NCBI RefSeq assembly: GCF_002153605.1 | Contig: NZ_JOPG01000013.1 | Coordinates: 44,976-108,975 of the forward strand | Reading direction: 5' to 3' | DNA from: Acetobacter malorum | GTDB lineage: Bacteria > Pseudomonadota > Alphaproteobacteria > Acetobacterales > Acetobacteraceae | DNA length: 64,000 nt | Shown: positions 58,450-64,000 of the stretch, piece after piece | Layout: every line of letters starts with the position of its first letter | How positions within the stretch are numbered: position 1 is the first letter of the stretch | Notes under the pieces: model-generated | What the model saw: the letters and a program-made list of their open reading frames with translations, nothing else | Told to the model about the DNA's origin: nothing | Database searches by the model: none | Position numbers and translations under genes: made by a program

Positions 58450-61401
58450 TTAGAAGTCTGCGCCAACCTGCATGAACACATAACGACCAATCATCTCAGA
58501 CCCATAGAGCTGAGCATTGGTGTTGGTTGCACCGTCGGCCACAAACGGGGCTTTCTTGTCCAGAATGTTGTTCACACCCGCAGACAGGTTCCAGCGGCCC
58601 ATGGTGTAACCCACTGTGACATCATGCGTGAAGATGCCAGGCGTTTTGCAATAGGAATACGTGGAGCAGGACACATCGCTCGTTCCATCATTCCATTTCA
58701 TGCCGCCCATGTAGGACATCATGTAGGTCAGGCGGAAGTTGTTATGGTTCCAGGTGACCGTTGCATAGTCACGCACACGCGGCTGGCCTGAGCCGTAACC
58801 CTGATAGAACATACGGCCAGCATAGTTGTTCCACTCACCGCCCGGCTCGTTCTGCTGGAGGTAGGAGACCAGCTGCTGGAAATTGTTGTTCAGAACAATC
58901 ATGTCCTGCCAGCCCAGACGCAGGCGATAGGTCAGGTCAAAATCAATACCACTCGTGCGCAGGCCACCAACGTTCTGATAGATATTTTCCACCGTCGTCA
59001 GCTGACCAGTCGAGTTACGCGGGTTCACAAACTGGCACTGGTAAGAATTACCGGTTGCACAGGAGTCAACGATGTACTGCGTCGGCAGCGTGCCGATCAT
59101 GTTCTTGATCGTGTAGTGCCAGTAATCAACCGTTGCGGTCAGGCCAGGAATCCAACGGGGAGTAACCGTCGTCCCGATGGTGTAGGTCCGAGCTGTTTCC
59201 GGAGACAGATGCGAGTTCCCACCCGTTACAGTAGAAATCTGGTTGTTGGGCTGTTTGAAGGTTGCGGTGTTGATGCCCATTTTCTGGCAATACGCCGTAA
59301 CAGCAGCAGACTGAGAACCGTAAGATGACGCCTGTGCACAGGGGTCATTCGCAGTATCGTAGCTGATGCCCTGACCGCCATACAGTTCGTTCACGCTTGG
59401 CTGACGGAAGGACGTACCCAGCGTTGCATAGAACCGGATGTCACGCACCGGTGCCCAGTCAATGGAGAGTTTCCAGGTCTGGGTGCTGCCGAAGGTGTTA
59501 TAGTGAGACCAGCGGCCCTGCCCGTCGACAGACAGATCTTTTGCCAGAAAAGCATCACGCAGCAGCGGGATTTTTGCTTCTGCATAGACTTCCGTTGCGT
59601 TAAATCCGCCACCGGTGTTGGAGGAAGAGTTCCCTGCGGAATCGCCGTTCATGGTCAGCGGGTCGGCATGGTAGCTGGCCTGCTCACTGCGGTGTTCGAT
59701 ACCGCCAGCAACACCAATCGTGCCACCATGCTCATACGGCAGCTTCACAACTTTGTCGTTGTGAACGCGCGCATTGAAGTCACGCAGCTGGTAATCAGCA
59801 TGATCATGTTCATTGAACGTGGCGTACTGCTTCGCCTTACCCGTCAGATTCTGCATCGGATCAGCCAGCGCACAGCCAGCAGAGGCCTGACAGACTGAAG
59901 GATCATACGTCACAGCACTGCTGGAGCTCGTGGGGTCCAGCTGACGGATGCCATAGACCTGCATCAGATGGTTGTAGTTGATCTGATTGAGGGTGTTGTA
60001 GGTCGTCTGGCTATCGCCATAGCCCATGGAAACATCATATTCCCAGTTTCCGACAATCTTACCCTTGGCACCCGCCGTCACCTGATAGGTGTCAGATGCC
60101 TGATTGCTCTCACGACCGCCCAGCTCTGTATAACGACGATACATATAGGAGTTTTCCCCCCAGGAGCTGTCATAATACGGAGCATTGGTGGGCATGGTCA
60201 GCGGATTGACCAGGTCGGACGGATAGACACTCCCCGTCACCGGCATCCCCGCCATCATCTGGGAAGAAGCCTTATGAGTGTACTGAACATTGGCATAAAG
60301 CTTGAAATGTTCGTTCACATCATAATGCGCATCGCCATTCAGAGAGCCCTGCTCCAGGTAGCTGAGCAGAGAGGACGTGCTACCGTAGTTATAGCGGTCA
60401 GCTGATGTATAAGGGTGTGTGCCGTTGCCATTGGCGTTGGCGACAACATCCAGCCCTGTCGCATCGTTCATGATGCGGGAACCCGCCGTAATACCCGAGC
60501 CGAACGTAGGATCGCTACCAATCGTCGGATCTGTCGCCCAGGGCCTGGACAGATAATTACGGTCTTTCTGCATGATCCCGCCCTGCGTCATATACTGACC
60601 GAAGACCGAGATATTGCCCTTGTCGTGATCGAAATTGAATCCGTAATGGCCGGAAATTTTGCCGGTGCGGTCATCGCCGACATCGGTGATGCCACCGCGC
60701 ACGGTGATGTTGCCGCCCTGAATATTATGCTTGAGCTTGACGTTGATCACACCCGCCACAGCATCAGCACCGTACAGTTCGGAGCCACCATCTTTCAGGA
60801 TTTCGATGCTCTCAACCATGTCGGACGGGATGTTGTTCAGATCCGCACAGGAAGCACCGTTACCCATGGTCTGGATCATGCGCTTGCCGTCAACCAGCAC
60901 CAGAACGCGGCTGGAACCGAGGTTACGGATATCCGCGCAGGACATGCCGCCACCGCCATTCTGCGTGGTGTTCTGCGTGCCGCTGCTCCCAATGGAGGGG
61001 AGACGCTGCAGGTAATCACCAATGGTCGTGGCGGAAGTCTGCTGAATTTCTTTAGCCGTAACCGTCTGCACCGGGTTGGGGTTGTAACGGCCAGAGCGCA
61101 GAGCGGAGCCCGTTACAACCACGTTTTCAGGGCTGTTGGATTCCTTGGGAGACGTATCGGCAACGCTTTTAAGTGTCGCACTATTCTTTTTGGTGGCCGT
61201 TACTTTCCGGGCAACAGGCTGTGCTGTTGTTTTGGAAGCCGTGCGGGCTGCCGTCTTGCTGGCAACAGTTGTCTTGCCAGCTTTTGCTTCAACATCCGCA
61301 GCCTGAGCTATGGCAGGCGATACCGCAGCAAAAACCGGCAACGCATAAAGGAGGGAGAAAGAGAGCGGCAGGCGCGTCTTTCTGCGATCAGTATGGGACA
61401 T
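58450..61401 (-). CDS. TonB-dependent outer-membrane receptor (second), probably peptide-type
   Basis: 983 residues, ATG 61401, with AGGAAA 5-6 nt upstream. N-terminus: basic residues, signal core LPLSFSLLYALPVFAAV, then a roughly 60-residue Ala/Lys/Thr linker, then the plug from NSPENVVVTGSAL with SSRVLVLVDGKRMI and SDMVESIEILKDGGSELYGADAVAGVINV. The barrel follows, ending in phenylalanine (MQVGADF). The N-terminal plan is the same as that of the receptor at 7455-10769. It is divergent from an exported M3 peptidase gene (368 bp apart), which suggests peptide uptake and breakdown (inference). Confidence 0.93.
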   Translation of the reverse strand: MSHTDRRKTRLPLSFSLLYALPVFAAVSPAIAQAADVEAKAGKTTVASKTAARTASKTTAQPVARKVTATKKNSATLKSVADTSPKESNSPENVVVTGSALRSGRYNPNPVQTVTAKEIQQTSATTIGDYLQRLPSIGSSGTQNTTQNGGGGMSCADIRNLGSSRVLVLVDGKRMIQTMGNGASCADLNNIPSDMVESIEILKDGGSELYGADAVAGVINVKLKHNIQGGNITVRGGITDVGDDRTGKISGHYGFNFDHDKGNISVFGQYMTQGGIMQKDRNYLSRPWATDPTIGSDPTFGSGITAGSRIMNDATGLDVVANANGNGTHPYTSADRYNYGSTSSLLSYLEQGSLNGDAHYDVNEHFKLYANVQYTHKASSQMMAGMPVTGSVYPSDLVNPLTMPTNAPYYDSSWGENSYMYRRYTELGGRESNQASDTYQVTAGAKGKIVGNWEYDVSMGYGDSQTTYNTLNQINYNHLMQVYGIRQLDPTSSSSAVTYDPSVCQASAGCALADPMQNLTGKAKQYATFNEHDHADYQLRDFNARVHNDKVVKLPYEHGGTIGVAGGIEHRSEQASYHADPLTMNGDSAGNSSSNTGGGFNATEVYAEAKIPLLRDAFLAKDLSVDGQGRWSHYNTFGSTQTWKLSIDWAPVRDIRFYATLGTSFRQPSVNELYGGQGISYDTANDPCAQASSYGSQSAAVTAYCQKMGINTATFKQPNNQISTVTGGNSHLSPETARTYTIGTTVTPRWIPGLTATVDYWHYTIKNMIGTLPTQYIVDSCATGNSYQCQFVNPRNSTGQLTTVENIYQNVGGLRTSGIDFDLTYRLRLGWQDMIVLNNNFQQLVSYLQQNEPGGEWNNYAGRMFYQGYGSGQPRVRDYATVTWNHNNFRLTYMMSYMGGMKWNDGTSDVSCSTYSYCKTPGIFTHDVTVGYTMGRWNLSAGVNNILDKKAPFVADGATNTNAQLYGSEMIGRYVFMQVGADF

Positions 61402-61769
61402 AGGTGTTTCCTGCGCGATATTACATTTTGATTACGATAAGTATCTCCGAATTAAGAAACAGCTCTGCGCGTGTCACGCTTAAATTTCGATACAAAAACC
61501 TTTTCTCGAAATATGCGGCATCAAAAACACACCACTATCGTAACGATGTCACTTTGTTTCCGAAACCAGACTCCAATCGACCAAAAAGATCTTTCGATTC
61601 AACATTTTCTTTCCGAAAAGAAAAATCGTTTTGAACCCATTCTTTCTGTTACCCGGATGCCACACAGCTTTCTTGACTCGCTCCTCTCCTGCCCCCTAAC
61701 CGTGAAGGCCCTACCCCACTGGTGCGGCGGGACTCTCGCGCGCTCCGGGGCATTTGAGGAGAGTTCTGA
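61402..61769. other. Divergent intergenic region between TonB receptor and M3 peptidase (368 bp)
   Basis: No gene is supported here. It should carry both promoters. A palindrome AAAGATCTTT (inside AATCGACC...TTCGATT, about 61576-61600) is the only striking element; TTGACT at about 61673 could be a -35 box for the peptidase but has no good -10. GAGGAG lies just before the peptidase ATG. Confidence 0.45.
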
Positions 61770-63905
61770 ATGATCCGTCGTCCCTGGCTGTACGCCGCGA
61801 CAGCCGCAACCTGCCTGGCAGGCTGGAGCACAGCCGCCACCGCAGCCCCCCTGCCGGCGTCCAACCCGTTTGCCGCAGAAAGCACCCTGCCCTACCACGC
61901 CCCGCGCTTTGATCTGATCAAGGACACGGACTACCAGCCCGCGCTGGAGCAGGGCATGGCCGAGCAGGCAGAAGAAATGGAGCGAATCGCCAACAGTTCC
62001 GAACCGGCGACGTTTGAGAACACCATTTCCGCCATGGAACGCTCCGGCCGCCTGCTGGACCGCACGCTGGAAACCTTCAGCGGTGTGTATTCCGCCAACA
62101 CCAACCCGGTTCTGGATAAAGTGCAGGAAGTGGTGGGGCCAAAACTGTCCGCGCATGAAGACAGCATTTTCCTCAACCCCAAACTGTTCGCACGCATCCA
62201 GTATCTGCACGCCCGCAAGGATACGCTGGGACTGAACGCTGAGCAGAAGCAGGTTCTGGACGTCTATTACCAGAACTTCGTGCAGGCTGGCGCGCAGCTC
62301 TCTGATGATGACAAAGCCAAACTGCGTGACCTGAACACCCGCCTCTCCAAACTGGAAACCGTGTTCCAGCAGAAGCTGCTGGCAGGCACCAAGGCCTCCG
62401 CACTGGTTGTGTCGGACAAAGCCAGACTGGCTGGTCTGGATGCCGCCGCCATTACCGCTGCACAGACAGCTGCCACAGAGCGCAAGCTTGACGGCAAATG
62501 GCTCCTGCCGCTGCAAAACACCACGCAGCAGCCGACCATGGAAACCCTGACGGACCGTGAAACCCGTCAGGCACTGTTTGAACAGTCCTGGACCCGTGTA
62601 GAAAAAGGTGGTGACGGCGATACGCGTGACACCATTGCCACCATCGCCCAGTTGCGTGCCCAGAAAGCCGCTCTGTTTGGCTACAAGAACTATGCGGCCT
62701 ATGTGCTGGCAGACCAGATGGCCAAAACGCCTGAAGCCGTGCACAGCTTTATTGCGCAGATCGTCCCGGCCCTCGCCGCCGAACAGAAGCGTGAAGCCGC
62801 TGACATTCAGAAGACCATCACCAAAAGCGGTGCGTCCTTTGAGCTCAAGCCGTGGGACTGGCCTTACTATGCCGCTCAGGTGCGCAAGGCCCGCCTCAAC
62901 TTTGATGAAAATCAGGTCAAACCTTATTTTGAGCTGAATACAGTTCTGCAGGATGGCGTCTTTTTTGCCGCCAACAGCCTGTATGGCGTCACCTTCAAGC
63001 GCCGCACGGATATTCCGACCTACAACCCGGATGTCATGGTGTTTGAAGTGTTCGATAAAGACGGGTCCGAACTCGGCCTGATCTATTTCGATTACTTCCA
63101 GCGCGACAACAAAAACGGCGGCGCATGGATGTCCAACTTTGTGGGGCAGTCTGCTCTGCTGGGCACCAAGCCGGTTGTGTATAACGTGGCCAACTTCACC
63201 AAACCGGCTCAGGGCGAACCTGCTCTGATCAGCTTTGATGACGTGACGACCATGTTCCATGAATTTGGGCACGCGCTGCACGGTCTGTTTGCCAAGCAGA
63301 CTTACCCGATTATCTCCGGCACCTCCGTGGCGCGGGACTTTGTGGAATTCCCCTCACAGTTCAACGAACACTGGGCGCTGAACGCTCCGGTGCTGGCCCA
63401 CTATGCCCGCCATTACAAAACTGGTGCGCCCATGCCAGAAAATCTGGTGGCGCTGCTGAAAAAGGCTGCAACCTTCAATCAGGGTTACCGTCTGGGTGAA
63501 GTGGTGAGCGCCGCAGAACTGGATATGGACTGGCACAGCCTGGGTGCCGATGCGCCGAAGCAGGATGTGGATGTGTTTGAAAAATCCGCTCTGAGCAAAA
63601 TGGGGCTGGAAACGGACATGGTGCCGCCGCGCTACCGCTCCAGCTACTTCCTGCACATCTGGTCCAATGGCTATTCCGCCGGATATTACGCCTATCTGTG
63701 GACGGAAATGCTAGATGACGACACGTTCGCATGGTTCGAGAAAAACGGTGGCCTGACGCGTAAGAATGGCGACCGCTTCCGTGACATGATCCTCTCCCGC
63801 GGCCATACGCAGGATTACGGCCCGATGTTCCGCGCCTTCTATGGCAAGGACCCGGATATTGGCCCGATGCTGACATTCCGTGGCCTGAACGGTTCCAAAA
63901 ACTAA
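61770..63905 (+). CDS. dcp: Exported M3-family peptidase (peptidyl-dipeptidase Dcp-like)
   Basis: 711 residues, ATG 61770 with GAGGAG upstream. Residues 1-25 are a signal peptide (ending ATAA), unlike cytoplasmic E. coli Dcp, so it works in the periplasm. The Dcp/oligopeptidase A domain carries the zinc motif HEFGH at 497-501 (MFHEFGHALHGLF), preceded by GGAWMSNFVGQ and followed by RDFVEFPSQFNEHWA and FHIW-like SSYFLHIWSNGYSAGYYAYLW. It removes C-terminal dipeptides from peptides. Divergent from the TonB receptor; see findings. Confidence 0.93.
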   Translation: MIRRPWLYAATAATCLAGWSTAATAAPLPASNPFAAESTLPYHAPRFDLIKDTDYQPALEQGMAEQAEEMERIANSSEPATFENTISAMERSGRLLDRTLETFSGVYSANTNPVLDKVQEVVGPKLSAHEDSIFLNPKLFARIQYLHARKDTLGLNAEQKQVLDVYYQNFVQAGAQLSDDDKAKLRDLNTRLSKLETVFQQKLLAGTKASALVVSDKARLAGLDAAAITAAQTAATERKLDGKWLLPLQNTTQQPTMETLTDRETRQALFEQSWTRVEKGGDGDTRDTIATIAQLRAQKAALFGYKNYAAYVLADQMAKTPEAVHSFIAQIVPALAAEQKREAADIQKTITKSGASFELKPWDWPYYAAQVRKARLNFDENQVKPYFELNTVLQDGVFFAANSLYGVTFKRRTDIPTYNPDVMVFEVFDKDGSELGLIYFDYFQRDNKNGGAWMSNFVGQSALLGTKPVVYNVANFTKPAQGEPALISFDDVTTMFHEFGHALHGLFAKQTYPIISGTSVARDFVEFPSQFNEHWALNAPVLAHYARHYKTGAPMPENLVALLKKAATFNQGYRLGEVVSAAELDMDWHSLGADAPKQDVDVFEKSALSKMGLETDMVPPRYRSSYFLHIWSNGYSAGYYAYLWTEMLDDDTFAWFEKNGGLTRKNGDRFRDMILSRGHTQDYGPMFRAFYGKDPDIGPMLTFRGLNGSKN

Positions 63906-63914
63906 CGCTCTTCT

Positions 63915-63950
63915 CTCAGGGTGTCTCCGGGCACCCGCCTGAGCGTTTTT
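63915..63950 (+). terminator. Terminator of the M3 peptidase gene
   Basis: CTCAGG (63915-63920) pairs with CCTGAG (63938-63943); GTG/CAC continues inside; after GCG a run of five T's follows. Confidence 0.72.
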
Positions 63951-63952
63951 CA

Positions 63953-63991
63953 AACGGCGGTTAGTCTACACTCTGCGGAATAACCGCCGTT
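63953..63991. repeat. Inverted repeat near the right window edge
   Basis: AACGGCGGTTA (63953-63963) and TAACCGCCGTT (63981-63991) are perfect complements with a 17-nt spacer. No T run follows. It may be an operator or the terminator of a gene beyond the edge. Confidence 0.6.
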
Positions 63992-64000
63992 CCTGTATAC

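Noticed and set aside
1..64000. Mobile elements, prophage or CRISPR
   Set aside because: No transposase, integrase, terminal inverted repeats with target duplications, phage genes or regularly spaced repeats were seen.

Overview
The window looks like chromosomal DNA of an acetic acid bacterium (Acetobacteraceae, most like Acetobacter or Gluconobacter). Three things point there: a transaldolase and glucose-6-phosphate isomerase fused in one chain, a ribose-5-phosphate isomerase fused to gluconokinase, and a short (332-residue) 6-phosphogluconate dehydrogenase, all in one pentose-phosphate operon. GC content is high (estimated by eye at around 60 percent), codon use is even, and I see no integrase, transposase, phage gene, CRISPR array or rRNA. 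I also recognise no DNA-binding transcription factor in the 64 kb.

Layout. 1-5.5 kb: 3' part of guaA (minus), an exported hypothetical protein, tRNA-Arg(ACG), a family-2 glycosyltransferase, an Ivy-type lysozyme inhibitor and a transglycosylase with a SPOR domain. 5.7-10.8 kb: lactate permease facing a large TonB-dependent receptor across a shared terminator. 11.4-13.2 kb: three lipoproteins (CsgG-like, DUF4810, GNA1162/DUF799). 13.3-15.3 kb: ABM monooxygenase and a LemA/TPM pair. 15.5-20.2 kb: envelope genes hldD, lgt, midA, pgeF and a lipoprotein. 20.3-23.5 kb: a multi-membrane GT-C-like protein and a second transglycosylase-SPOR lipoprotein. 23.7-25.8 kb: a KpsMT-like polysaccharide exporter and a YnfA protein. 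25.8-30.8 kb, minus strand: Pit phosphate transporter, CorA/ZntB transporter, small basic protein, hisC and an ankyrin protein.

31.3-41.3 kb is the metabolic centre: tkt, tal-pgi, gnd, two tandem HAD phosphatases, pgl, rpiA-gntK. It covers nearly the whole pentose-phosphate pathway plus gluconate phosphorylation; no zwf is present in the window. 41.3-45.6 kb: two tiny convergent genes, an orphan periplasmic binding protein, a ClC channel and a Dabb protein. 45.7-52.7 kb: quinone-linked D-lactate dehydrogenase, an ABC-F ATPase followed at once by the ribosome-rescue factor ArfB, an esterase, a quinone oxidoreductase and a YggS PLP protein. 52.8-56.1 kb: Kup, HemW and a candidate 58-residue membrane protein. 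56.4-64 kb: secreted nucleoside hydrolase, an 81-residue exported protein with a good promoter, DUF1489, and a second TonB-dependent receptor divergent from an exported M3 peptidase.

Most genes have clear homologues, and no striking new system (defence, secretion, biosynthetic) stands out. The best leads are the three-lipoprotein operon, the tandem HAD phosphatases in the pentose-phosphate operon, a perfect hairpin covering the ribosome-binding region of the ABC-F gene next to arfB, the receptor/peptidase divergon, and the shared N-terminal design of the two receptors.
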